The notes beneath the pieces are model-generated. The model ran no database searches, was not told where the DNA came from, and saw only the letters and a list, made by a program, of their open reading frames with translations. A DNA stretch of 64,000 nucleotides from Calditrichota bacterium (GTDB lineage: Bacteria; CLD3), in contig QQUF01000029.1 of the NCBI GenBank assembly GCA_008501735.1, positions 19,678-83,677 of the forward strand. Direction: 5' to 3'. Of the stretch, positions 35,466 to 43,892 are shown one piece after another. The position numbers were made by a program, and so were the translations under genes. Every line of letters starts with the position of its first letter. The first letter of the stretch is position 1.

Positions 35466-36027
35466 TTTTCTAATTTTTTCATTACTTTCCTGCTCAAACC
35501 CTTTCGACACACGAAACGCTGAAACTCCTCTCAGCGGCACAAATAATTTCAGAAATCTCTCCGAACAAGAAGACATTCTTCACAATCTCATAAATTCTTT
35601 TAAGGAAAAAAAATCCAAATTTTATACAGAAGTTTTCGACTCCTCCTTAGTTTTTAGACCCTCCGAAACAGCAAACACTCCTTTTTTTGAAAACTGGACT
35701 TTAACAGAAGAAGACAATTTTGTTAACAGATTTTTTTCAGACGGAGAAACTCTAAATTCAACATTAAACCTTGACACATTAAATGTTGAATACCAAAATT
35801 TCTCCACCGAAACGGCACAAATTAAGTTTGAATACGAAATTAACTTTGAACATTTTTATGGCTCGCAAGATTCAATTAACACTTTTAAAGGTTATTCAGA
35901 ATTCTCGATTAAAAGAAAAAATGATGTTTGGAAAGTTGTAGATTGGCTTGACAGACCAACTTTATCAGCAAAGGAAACTTGGACAAACCTAAAATTTATC
36001 GTTTTAAACAACGAAGCTGACAGATGA
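35434..36027 (+). CDS. Lipoprotein of unknown function (paralogue A)
   Basis: This protein of about 197 residues has the signal MVLSRSFLPINFLIFSLLSC, with Cys20 as lipobox cysteine, followed by SNPFDTRNAE. The start is uncertain: TTG at 35434 is used because it gives a full signal, but CTG or ATT nearer the lipobox is possible. The mature part has a cystatin/NTF2-like pattern ending 'SIKRKNDVWKVVDWLDR'. This is shared with the next gene (FTFRKKNSSNERWKIIQWID), so they look like tandem duplicates. It overlaps both neighbours. Function unknown. Confidence 0.65.
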   Translation: MVLSRSFLPINFLIFSLLSCSNPFDTRNAETPLSGTNNFRNLSEQEDILHNLINSFKEKKSKFYTEVFDSSLVFRPSETANTPFFENWTLTEEDNFVNRFFSDGETLNSTLNLDTLNVEYQNFSTETAQIKFEYEINFEHFYGSQDSINTFKGYSEFSIKRKNDVWKVVDWLDRPTLSAKETWTNLKFIVLNNEADR

Positions 36028-36536
36028 AAATTATCTTTATTCTTTTACTTTCAATTTCACTTTTTGCTTGCAGTAATCCTTTCGCTCCAGAGGAAGGAAT
36101 CGTAACGAATCAAACTGATAATAGAACAGGACCTTACACTCCAATTAGTGTTTTAAGAGATTTTCAAAGTGCTTACAATAGCAAAGATTCACTTTTTTAC
36201 AGTGAACTTTTGGACGAAGATTTTAAGTTTATTTACAACGACCCTGAAAATCCAGGTACTTTTGCTTGGGGAAGAGAAATTGATTTGAGAACTACAGGAA
36301 GACTTTTTCGTGCTTTCGGAACAATTGATTTGACCTTCAACGACAACTTGACGGTAACTTATTTGGACTCTTCTGAGTTCGGTGAAACTAGTGACTCCAC
36401 AGCTTCTGTTGTTACGAGTTTCAACTTAAAATTGGATTCGGAGCTTCTGCAAGGAACATCGGATTTTACTTTTAGAAAGAAAAATTCTTCTAATGAACGT
36501 TGGAAAATCATCCAATGGATTGACTACTCAAACTAA
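36024..36536 (+). CDS. Lipoprotein of unknown function (paralogue B)
   Basis: This 170-residue lipoprotein has the signal MKIIFILLLSISLFAC with Cys16, then SNPFAPEEG. It shares with the previous protein the SNPF start, a 'SVLRDFQSAYNSKDSLFYSELLDEDF'-like helix (split) and the C-terminal W-K-I-x-Q/D-W-(I/L)-D motif, a pattern that recalls NTF2-like folds. Its ATG overlaps the preceding TGA (ATGA), so translation is coupled. No function can be assigned. Confidence 0.75.
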   Translation: MKIIFILLLSISLFACSNPFAPEEGIVTNQTDNRTGPYTPISVLRDFQSAYNSKDSLFYSELLDEDFKFIYNDPENPGTFAWGREIDLRTTGRLFRAFGTIDLTFNDNLTVTYLDSSEFGETSDSTASVVTSFNLKLDSELLQGTSDFTFRKKNSSNERWKIIQWIDYSN

Positions 36537-36537
36537 A

Positions 36538-39249
36538 ATGAAAAAGACCTTAATTTTTATACTTTTTCTTACAAACTTAGTTTTTGCAAAAGACCCTTTG
36601 GAAGAAATTTACACTCACATTGACACTGCACTTACGACAATCAAAATGGCTCGTGAAGATTTTAAAATGCTTCACACTTACGTGAAAGAAGATTCTTTCC
36701 GTTTAAATTTAGTGAAAAAACTTTTTGATGAGCCACTTTACACTTTTTCAATTACAGATTCGATTGCCCGAAAAGGTTTCGAACTTGCAGAAAATCAGAC
36801 TGAATTTTTAACTTTTGCTTCTTCACTTCTTGACGTAAAAACTGACAGAATTCCAAAACTTTCGGAAAAACAATTTTTACCAAACAACACCAAACTTCCG
36901 CCACTTTTAAAATCAAGCTTGGAAAAATTTTTACAAGCTGAAAACCTCGTCCAAAAGACAGTTGAAAGTGAACTTTCAGTTTTTTCAGAGGAAGAGAAGG
37001 AATTCATTTTTGAGCAAACTTCCGATTTTCTGACCCAAAGCGATTCCGAAGAAGAAGTTAACCCTTTCACTTCAAGAAAAAATGAGTACGAATCTTACGA
37101 GAGTTCTAAAAAATATTTTGAGTTAGTTCAGAAAATTAATCTCAGTAGAATTTTCGAGGTTTGCAAGTTTCAGCAAACAGTTTTTGAGAAATTGGTCAAG
37201 GATTTCAAAAAGACAAGATTCTTTCCAAAAGAAGTTCTTAAAATCGAAACTAAGTTTGGGAAGATTGCTTTTGGGACACGGGAAAATGATTTTTTTGAAG
37301 GAAATTATTTTTTGATTTTAGACTGCGGCGGCTCTGACACTTACAGACTTTCGGAGAAAACAGACAAATTTCAAAACACAAAAATCTTCGATGCAAACGG
37401 CAATGATTTTTACGAAAGCCAAAGTTACGGACTCGGAAGCGGTTTCTTCGGCTTGGGAATTTTAATTGACGAAAAAGGAGATGACACTTACAAAAGCCTT
37501 TCTTTTTCACAAGGCTCTGGAATCTTCGGAATTGGAATTCTTACCGACAAAAGCGGAAACGACGTTTTTACAGGAGACACTTGCGTTCAAGGAGCAGGGT
37601 TTTTCGGAATCGGTTTACTTTGGGATTTTGACGGAACTGACACTTATAAATCAGAAATTTTTTCACAGGCTTTCGGCGGAGTAAAAGGTTTCGGCGGACT
37701 TTTCGACAAAAAAGGAAACGACTTTTACCTTCCGGGTGGAAAATACGTTGACGTTTTGCGTTACGAAGCTCGTTTTGAATTTCTAGGACAAGGTTTTGGT
37801 TTTGGAATTCGTCCTTTAGCTTCCGGTGGAATTGGAATTCTCGCCGACAGTTCAGGAAACGACACTTACCGTTCAGACATTTTCGGACAAGGTTCAGCTT
37901 ACTGGTTTGCACTCGGCGGAATTGTTGACTTTAGCGGAAACGACACTTACTCAAGTCATCAGTACGCACAAGGTTCTGGAGTTCATTTTGCTTTCGGAAA
38001 CTTGCTCGACTACTCGGGAACTGACAACTACGTTTCTTACGGAGTTTCTCAAGGTTGCGGACACGACTTCGCTTTTGGCGGACTTTTGGACTTGAAAGGC
38101 GAGGATTCTTACGTTTGCCACGACCTTTCACAAGGCGGCGGAAATGCCAACGCAATTTCATTTTTTTGTGACACAGAAGGCAAAGACGGTTACTTACAGA
38201 AAAAACGAAACACTCTCGGTTACTCAGACCGAAGACGAGATTTTGGAATGCTCGGACTTTTCTTCGATTTGGGCGGAAAAGACACTTACACGCAACTAAT
38301 CGGAGGCGAAAATTCAACTTGGATTCACTCAACTTACGGCTACGGAGTGGACAAAGAAATTTTGAAGGAGAGTTCTAAAACCGAAAAAGCTGAAAAAGAT
38401 TCTGTAAAATTGGAAACTGAACTTGAAAAACTTTTCGTTCAGGCTTCAACTCCTTTGCACAAATTCCAAAAAGACGTTCAGCCTGCACGCGACAAAATCA
38501 TCGAAATTGGCTTGAAAGCAATGCCTTTTCTCGTGTCAAAATTCGATACTTTCAGTCCTCGTGAAGCTTGGGCTTTGCGACTTGTAATTCCAAAAATTGA
38601 AGGTGCAGAAGAATTTTTACACAAAGTTCTAAAAGAAAACGAAAAGACAAAAATCGGTTTGGCAATTTACATTCTTGGTGAAATTGGAAAAGAAGAATCA
38701 GTTCCTTTCTTGGAAAAAATGGCTTTGAATGAAAATTGGAAAATTCGAGATGTAACTGCAACTTCTTTGGGAAAAATCAAATCTTTAAAAGCTGAAAAGA
38801 CTTTGCAAGAGCTTTGTAAAGATGAAAACTTTTTGGTAAGAAAGTCGGCGAGTTTGGGACTTGGAAGAATCAAGGCTCAAAATTCAACTGAGCTTTTACT
38901 TGAACTTTTGAAAGACGAAAGTCAGGCAGTTCGCCACCAAGCAGAGCGTTCTTTGGCAATGACTTTTGAATTTTCGGAGAATTCTGTTTTAGAAAAGTTG
39001 AAGGCAGAAAATATTTTGGAACAGGAAAGACTTCACTTAATCGGTGTTCTTGAACTTGTTGGAAAAGATTGTTCAAAAGAAGGCAGGAAAATTTTAGAAA
39101 ATTTATTGAAAAGTCAAAGTGAACTTGTGAGAGGTTACTCGGCAAAGGCTTTGTTGAAAATTAAACCTGATTCTAAAAAATTGCGGAAGTTGAAAGAGAA
39201 AGAGGAAAGTGCTTTTGTGATTGGGATTTTGGAAAGTGAAAAGAAGTGA
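36538..39249 (+). CDS. Exported protein with GGNDxY-type beta repeats and HEAT repeats
   Basis: This 903-residue protein begins at ATG 36538, two bases after the upstream stop, with a signal peptide (MKKTLIFILFLTNLVFA). Residues about 20-230 are helical. Residues about 235-600 hold roughly ten 25-30-residue units with a 'GG..D.SGNDTYRS...GQGSA' rhythm (LGGIVDFSGNDTY, FGNLLDYSGTDNY, FGGLLDLKGEDSY), likely a beta-helix or repeat solenoid. Residues about 650-890 are HEAT/PBS-lyase-like repeats (VTATSLGKIKSLKAEKTL, SASLGLGRIKAQNSTELL). Such proteins are probably envelope scaffolds. It has no T9SS tail and ends the envelope operon. I recognise no characterised homologue. Confidence 0.75.
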   Translation: MKKTLIFILFLTNLVFAKDPLEEIYTHIDTALTTIKMAREDFKMLHTYVKEDSFRLNLVKKLFDEPLYTFSITDSIARKGFELAENQTEFLTFASSLLDVKTDRIPKLSEKQFLPNNTKLPPLLKSSLEKFLQAENLVQKTVESELSVFSEEEKEFIFEQTSDFLTQSDSEEEVNPFTSRKNEYESYESSKKYFELVQKINLSRIFEVCKFQQTVFEKLVKDFKKTRFFPKEVLKIETKFGKIAFGTRENDFFEGNYFLILDCGGSDTYRLSEKTDKFQNTKIFDANGNDFYESQSYGLGSGFFGLGILIDEKGDDTYKSLSFSQGSGIFGIGILTDKSGNDVFTGDTCVQGAGFFGIGLLWDFDGTDTYKSEIFSQAFGGVKGFGGLFDKKGNDFYLPGGKYVDVLRYEARFEFLGQGFGFGIRPLASGGIGILADSSGNDTYRSDIFGQGSAYWFALGGIVDFSGNDTYSSHQYAQGSGVHFAFGNLLDYSGTDNYVSYGVSQGCGHDFAFGGLLDLKGEDSYVCHDLSQGGGNANAISFFCDTEGKDGYLQKKRNTLGYSDRRRDFGMLGLFFDLGGKDTYTQLIGGENSTWIHSTYGYGVDKEILKESSKTEKAEKDSVKLETELEKLFVQASTPLHKFQKDVQPARDKIIEIGLKAMPFLVSKFDTFSPREAWALRLVIPKIEGAEEFLHKVLKENEKTKIGLAIYILGEIGKEESVPFLEKMALNENWKIRDVTATSLGKIKSLKAEKTLQELCKDENFLVRKSASLGLGRIKAQNSTELLLELLKDESQAVRHQAERSLAMTFEFSENSVLEKLKAENILEQERLHLIGVLELVGKDCSKEGRKILENLLKSQSELVRGYSAKALLKIKPDSKKLRKLKEKEESAFVIGILESEKK

Positions 39250-39275
39250 GAGCCTGACTGGGAGTCAGACACTCA
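39247..39275 (+). repeat. Palindromic hairpin after the HEAT protein gene
   Basis: The outer TGAG/CTCA and inner CTGACT-GGG-AGTCAG pairs make a compact hairpin overlapping the TGA stop, with no T-run. The sequence looks like a REP-type intergenic palindrome, but only one copy is in the window. Confidence 0.4.
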
Positions 39276-39310
39276 CAAAAATTTGAGAGCGGAATTCACG
39301 CTTAGAAAAA

Positions 39311-40639
39311 TTATTTCAAAAGAGTCATTCGTTTAGTTTGTGTGAATTTTCCGTTTGAAAGCGAGTAGTAGTAAACGCCACTTGAAACAGAATTTCCATT
39401 TTTGTTAGTTCCATTCCAAACAACTGAACCTTGTGGTTGAGTCAAAACAAATTCTTGAACTTCTTCACCCAAAATATTAAAAATAGTCAACTTACTTTTT
39501 GTAAAATTTGCAACTTCGAATTCGTAGCTAATTGTAGTTGTTGGGTTAAAAGGATTTGGGAAATTTTGTTGGAGCTGAAAATCAATTTCTTTTTTAAAGG
39601 AACCTTCATTCTCAGAAATATCATCAACGAGCAAGGATATTAAATCGAAATCTTGTATTGAGTTAGCAAAATTCAATGTGTTCACCAAACTTAGGTTTGA
39701 AGGGTCATAGAAATTAATAGTGTTAAAATCAGAGACTGTCAAATCTTGTTCAATATCTTTAATCGAAAAACCACCTGCAATTGTTGGCAAAGTCTGAGCG
39801 TCTTGTATTACTGAACCGTTTACAGCATCAAAGCTGTAAACTCCAGCATTTGTTGCTGCAAAAGCATCTCCACAAAAACCAATTCCATTATCCATAATTG
39901 CTAAGCTTCCTGGAGAATTTCCGATTAAAAAAGTATCTGTAATAGCGTGAGTTTGCTCATCAAAAGCAATTACCATTCCCGAACTATCACCGAATGCACC
40001 TGAACAAACTGTATAAATTTTTCCATTAAAGTAAGCTAAATCTTGTGGATTATCGTGAACGATTACAGTGTCAGAAACAGTGAAAGTCGTTAAGTCAATT
40101 ATACTTACTGTGTTGTTAGAGCCAAAGCCAGAATTTGCAACAAAAAGTTGGTCTCCTCTGACTAATAAACCTTGTGGATTTGCTCCAACGTCAACAGTGT
40201 CCAACACAACTCCTGTTAACAAAGAAATTTTATAAACTTGATTATCATTTAAAGCACTTAAATAACCTGTATAAGCTCCCCAAACTCCATAATCAACTTC
40301 TAAATCCCAAGGATTTGAACCATTTGGCAAATCAATTGTATCAGGAATTGCTTGAGTTCCGCTTAGAGCAGCATTGCAAAGTTCGAAATTTGGTATTTTG
40401 AGAAGTCTTGCCCCATCTCCATTTGGAAAAGAACCTGAGTTTACAACAAAAGTAAGAGCCTCTACCGAAACAACTTTGTTAGCAACTTCTCCGACTGCCA
40501 TTACATTACTGTAAACAGAGTCATTCATTACAATTGATAAATGCTGATTTGAAAATCCTTCGATAACAACAAGATCTTGAGCTTTGGCTAAGTTACCTAA
40601 AGTCAAAAAAAGTAAAAGTGAGATAAGTGTTTGTTTCAT
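39311..40639 (-). CDS. T9SS-secreted beta-propeller (YncE-like) protein
   Basis: This 442-residue protein has a signal peptide (MKQTLISLLLFLTLGNLAKAQ; an ATG four codons earlier is also possible). The body has seven-bladed propeller-like repeats seen in YncE-type proteins: 'GYLSALNDNQVYKISLLTGVV', split here, 'DVGANPQGLLVRGDQLFVAN', 'VIVHDNPQDLAYFNGKIYTV' and 'IGNSPGSLAIMDNGIGF'. The last ~80 residues (QNFPNPFNPTTTISYEF ... SSGVYYYSLSNGKFTQ) are a T9SS sorting domain. It is thus exported to the surface or medium. The ligand is unknown. Confidence 0.85.
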   Translation of the reverse strand: MKQTLISLLLFLTLGNLAKAQDLVVIEGFSNQHLSIVMNDSVYSNVMAVGEVANKVVSVEALTFVVNSGSFPNGDGARLLKIPNFELCNAALSGTQAIPDTIDLPNGSNPWDLEVDYGVWGAYTGYLSALNDNQVYKISLLTGVVLDTVDVGANPQGLLVRGDQLFVANSGFGSNNTVSIIDLTTFTVSDTVIVHDNPQDLAYFNGKIYTVCSGAFGDSSGMVIAFDEQTHAITDTFLIGNSPGSLAIMDNGIGFCGDAFAATNAGVYSFDAVNGSVIQDAQTLPTIAGGFSIKDIEQDLTVSDFNTINFYDPSNLSLVNTLNFANSIQDFDLISLLVDDISENEGSFKKEIDFQLQQNFPNPFNPTTTISYEFEVANFTKSKLTIFNILGEEVQEFVLTQPQGSVVWNGTNKNGNSVSSGVYYYSLSNGKFTQTKRMTLLK

Positions 40640-40821
40640 TTTGAAATTCATTTTTAGACTACCCTAAATATAGTGTGTATTAATTTGCGAGACGCAAGAT
40701 AAGTCAAAAAATTAGTTTTCAAAGGAAAAAAGGTATAAGGATTTTCTTAACTTTTGCTAAGATAAAGTTCTGAAATAACTTAGAGAGGCAAAAAAATAAT
40801 CTTAAAACTCTGTAGTTTTTT
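40640..40821. other. AT-rich intergenic stretch
   Basis: About 180 bases hold no gene or RNA I can support. It should contain the promoter of the secreted propeller gene on the minus strand and the end of the upstream operon. Confidence 0.5.
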
Positions 40822-41595
40822 CTAATCCGTTAAAGGTTGTGTTTCAATTGCTTCTTCTTTTGGAGAAAGGAAAATTCTAAGTAATTTTTCCCAATTTTCA
40901 TCTGTTTTATAACGAGAAAATTTTAGCTTCTTAGCCACAAAATTTGGATTTTGGTAAAGTTCTGTAAAAATAACTTTTGAGCGATTAATCAGAGTGTCCA
41001 TTCTTTTGATTGCGAATTTTTTGATTGCTGAATTGAATACACTTGCAAGAACACTTACAAAAGAGTTGTAAATTTTTGCGTATGCGTAACACTCAACAAC
41101 AACAAAAGATTTTCCATTTTTTGTTACGTATTCAAAATTTGCCAATAAAATTCCGTCGCCATCAATTGTGATATTTTTGATGATTGGCTTTGAGCTGTTC
41201 ATTTTGCCTGAGAATAACAAACCCATTTTGTAACGGTTGCAGTATTCAAGTTCAAGAGTTCCGCGAATTGTCCTGTGGTCTTCAAGATAAAACTTTCCGT
41301 AATCAGTTGCAGTGATGTCATATCTTGGTTTTAATCTATAAACTCGCCACAAAACAGAAGCTATGTCCAAATTTTCAAGAATCCTGTTTAAGGTCAGTGA
41401 GTCAGTTTGAATTTCAAATTTTGGAAACTCGTAACTAATGTCGGAATTGTTAATGATTTTGAGGTAGTTTTGTTTCGTCGAATCAGGAAGCGAATTAAGA
41501 ATCTCATCTTGTGCAAAAACAGGAGTAGCGAATAATGAGCAGTAAACAATAAGCAGTAAAAAGTAAATTTTACTTTGCAAAATTTTATTAATCAT
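40822..41595 (-). CDS. Secreted protein of unknown function
   Basis: This 257-residue protein has an N-terminal signal sequence (KIYFLLLIVYCSLFATPVFAQ). The rest shows mixed beta strands and helices with no motif I recognise, including 'LELEYCNRYKMGLLFSGKMN' and 'NSAIKKFAIKRMDTLINRSK'. It follows the Omp85-like gene by 18 bases and belongs to that operon. A 7-bp tandem repeat overlaps its start codon and creates several ATGs in different frames. A periplasmic partner of the outer-membrane barrel is possible, by position only. Confidence 0.65.
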   Translation of the reverse strand: MINKILQSKIYFLLLIVYCSLFATPVFAQDEILNSLPDSTKQNYLKIINNSDISYEFPKFEIQTDSLTLNRILENLDIASVLWRVYRLKPRYDITATDYGKFYLEDHRTIRGTLELEYCNRYKMGLLFSGKMNSSKPIIKNITIDGDGILLANFEYVTKNGKSFVVVECYAYAKIYNSFVSVLASVFNSAIKKFAIKRMDTLINRSKVIFTELYQNPNFVAKKLKFSRYKTDENWEKLLRIFLSPKEEAIETQPLTD

Positions 41596-41610
41596 TAATC
41601 ATTAATCATT
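41587..41610 (-). repeat. Tandem 7-bp repeat over a start codon
   Basis: The unit ATTAATC occurs three times plus ATT, so the minus strand carries repeated AATGATT. Three ATGs arise; only the innermost opens the 257-codon gene, the other two open tiny frames. Slippage here would change spacing between the preceding stop and the real start. Confidence 0.75.
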
Positions 41611-41613
41611 AGT

Positions 41614-42927
41614 TTAAAAGTCCCAAGAATACCTAACGTAAAAAGCCCATTGGTTTTCTTTTTGACTTAGAGTTCGGTTTAATTCTAAACGTAAGTCACC
41701 CGTTTTTTCTGTTAAAGCAACTCCAACGTCGGCTTCTAAGTCAGAGAAGGAAAATCCACCAGCTTTATAAAAATTATCGGATTCATCTTCACTCCAAACC
41801 TGACCAATGTCTAACATTAAAATAAAATTAAGCTGACCAAGCCAACCAATCATTTCTGTTGTTTTGCTGTCTGTCCAAGAATGGAAGAAAAGGTCGTTGT
41901 TCCAAAGGAACATTCGATTTCCACGATACTGTTTGAAATCAGAACCTCTTAAAGTACTAATTCCACCGATTTCAAAACGCTTTTGTTGCAAATCTGTTTC
42001 CGTCAAAGAACCTAAACGAACTCTCGTGTTGTAGCTAATTTTTTTAGTTACAGGTAAGTAAGCCTTTCCTTCGAGTAAGTAAAAACCGAAATCATTAGTT
42101 GACTCTTTACCCATAGTTTTTTCAATTTCTGCATTCAATTCGTAACCAAGTCGGATTTTATTTTTTCTTTCCCAAGTTTTCCAAGTGTAAGCCAAACGCA
42201 AAGAATTGTATTTTCCTCCGTGAGCTTGTGCTGCATCGCTCGGTCTTAAAATTTCATTTGAGATTACACTTTCAGGACCTAAAGAAGGGTTGTAACGGAG
42301 TTTATCCTCGCGAAAAAGTGAGATTCTTGTATTTGTAGTTTCCAAACTTCTATGTTTGTCAAATTTGTACTCAACTTCGAAAACTGTGTTTGCGTCAAAG
42401 CCAAATTTTAAGAAAAGACTTTGACCAATTCTCTTGAAGTAATCTCGGTAATCTCTTGAAAGAATTGCTGTTGACGCTGAGTTTTCGGAAAGTCCAACTC
42501 TCCAGTTGTCTTTTGAATCAGTCATTCGGTAATATCTTGCTCCAACGTAAACAGGAATTGTTTCAAAAAAACCTTTTGAAATTTCTCCACTAAATCTCCA
42601 TTTTTTCTTTTTCGTGTCTTCTATGGCATTAAAAGCATAACCAACGTAAAAATGAATATCAAATTTGTGCTCAGGTTTTAGATTGAAAGTCTTCTTCGCC
42701 CAGTTCCACTGCAACAAATAATCTTTAGGAAATTGATAAGCTACAAAAAAACCGTCAACTCTATTAATTTCTGTTCTTAAAGGAGTTGTTTCAATCAAAC
42801 CATTTACTTGTTCAGAAAAAAGTCCTTCTTTTTTGAGACCTTTTTTTTGTTGAGCAAAAAGTAAATTTGTAGAAATAAGTAAGAAAATTAACGTTTTTAG
42901 AATTGAATATTTTTTAAGGCTTAGCAA
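41614..42927 (-). CDS. Omp85-superfamily outer-membrane barrel without POTRA domains
   Basis: This 437-residue protein has a signal peptide (MLSLKKYSILKTLIFLLI ... FAQ). The C-terminal part has the BamA/TamA-type strand and loop blocks 'RFEIGGISTLRGSDFKQYRG', 'RMFLWNNDLFFHSW' and 'FILMLDIGQVW', and ends in Trp-Asp-Phe (aromatic last residue). I see no POTRA repeats in the ~120 N-terminal residues, so it resembles single-chain Omp85/patatin-type or 'surface antigen D15'-like barrels. Its N-terminus overlaps the end of the M29-like peptidase gene by 14 bases. It may work with the TamB-like protein at 1-3.8 kb, but that is inference. Confidence 0.72.
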   Translation of the reverse strand: MLSLKKYSILKTLIFLLISTNLLFAQQKKGLKKEGLFSEQVNGLIETTPLRTEINRVDGFFVAYQFPKDYLLQWNWAKKTFNLKPEHKFDIHFYVGYAFNAIEDTKKKKWRFSGEISKGFFETIPVYVGARYYRMTDSKDNWRVGLSENSASTAILSRDYRDYFKRIGQSLFLKFGFDANTVFEVEYKFDKHRSLETTNTRISLFREDKLRYNPSLGPESVISNEILRPSDAAQAHGGKYNSLRLAYTWKTWERKNKIRLGYELNAEIEKTMGKESTNDFGFYLLEGKAYLPVTKKISYNTRVRLGSLTETDLQQKRFEIGGISTLRGSDFKQYRGNRMFLWNNDLFFHSWTDSKTTEMIGWLGQLNFILMLDIGQVWSEDESDNFYKAGGFSFSDLEADVGVALTEKTGDLRLELNRTLSQKENQWAFYVRYSWDF

Positions 42928-43873
42928 CGATTTGTCCTTCTTGAGTGATTTGAATTTTGTCAGTTACGAAACTTGTCTTAAGAGCAATTCCTGTCAAATG
43001 ACAAGCAACGTTGTTTCCTCCTCCTGTAATCGTGTCGTTTCCAATAGCAAAGTGAAATGTTCCCATTGCTTTTTCATCTTCAATTACGTTTCCTGAAAAA
43101 CTTGCTTTGTAATTAGTCCCAAGTCCGAATTCTGCTAAATAAGTTGCATTCTTTCCATAAGGTTCAATAGCTTTACGCAAAAGGTCAGCTTCAAAATCAC
43201 CAACTATTTCAGTTGCAAAACCATCTATAAAAGTTATCTCAATTGGATTTTCAATTCTCCCAATTGGATACATCGAGCCATCAACAACAATTTTTCCATT
43301 TACTGTTCCTTTTTTGGGACTAAAATAAACTTCTCCTGCTGGTAAATTACACATTTGCCCAGAATCGCAAACGACTCCAGTGTCTCGAAACACTTTCTGC
43401 CCTTCAACAGAAAACGTTAAATTTGTACCGGAAGCTGAAGTTACCGTTACGGTTTCTGAAATTTCAATTTGCTCGGCAATATAATTTGTAAGTTTTGCAA
43501 TTTCATTGTAATCGGCATTCATTGTTCTTTCAATTACACTTCGTTTGATAGAAGGAAGTGTAGCAATTCTTGCTCCACTTGCACAGGCATCTTTAACTGC
43601 TTTTGTGTGAGAAATTGAAAAGGTTGTCGGAATAATAATCGCTGGAAACTCTTTCATCAAGTTTGCAATCTTTTCAGGAGGTTCTACTCCGTGCCCAATA
43701 GATTTTGCCATTTGAATTAAAAAAGCATTTTTTGCATACTTGGAGCCAATTTCCCAAAAGACAGAACCTATTTCAAACAGACTTTCATCTATGATAATTA
43801 ATAAATCTTCATCCTTTTTAACACGCAAACAATCTCTGACTGCAACTTCAGCACACTTTTTTAAGAGTCTCAT
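42914..43873 (-). CDS. M29-like aminopeptidase family protein
   Basis: This 319-residue protein resembles aminopeptidase T/M29 metallopeptidases: 'ISETVTVTSASGTNLTFSVEG', 'NLPAGEVYFSPKKGTVNGKIVVDGS' (split), 'YLAEFGLGTNY' and 'GTFHFAIGNDTITGGGN..ACHLTG'. The family usually ends in H-x-D-like metal ligands; here the last motif reads HLT, so one ligand may be missing and activity is uncertain. Length is shorter than classical M29 (about 400) but normal for the archaeal/bacterial 'leucyl aminopeptidase T-like' group. It is cytoplasmic and shares the operon with the barrel gene. Confidence 0.75.
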   Translation of the reverse strand: MRLLKKCAEVAVRDCLRVKKDEDLLIIIDESLFEIGSVFWEIGSKYAKNAFLIQMAKSIGHGVEPPEKIANLMKEFPAIIIPTTFSISHTKAVKDACASGARIATLPSIKRSVIERTMNADYNEIAKLTNYIAEQIEISETVTVTSASGTNLTFSVEGQKVFRDTGVVCDSGQMCNLPAGEVYFSPKKGTVNGKIVVDGSMYPIGRIENPIEITFIDGFATEIVGDFEADLLRKAIEPYGKNATYLAEFGLGTNYKASFSGNVIEDEKAMGTFHFAIGNDTITGGGNNVACHLTGIALKTSFVTDKIQITQEGQIVAKP

Positions 43874-43892
43874 CTATTTAGATACCAATGAA

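Noticed and set aside
37466-38332. Overlapping frames on both strands within the GGNDxY repeat region
   Set aside because: They arise from the regular repeat unit in alternative frames and lack starts with ribosome sites or any family match.
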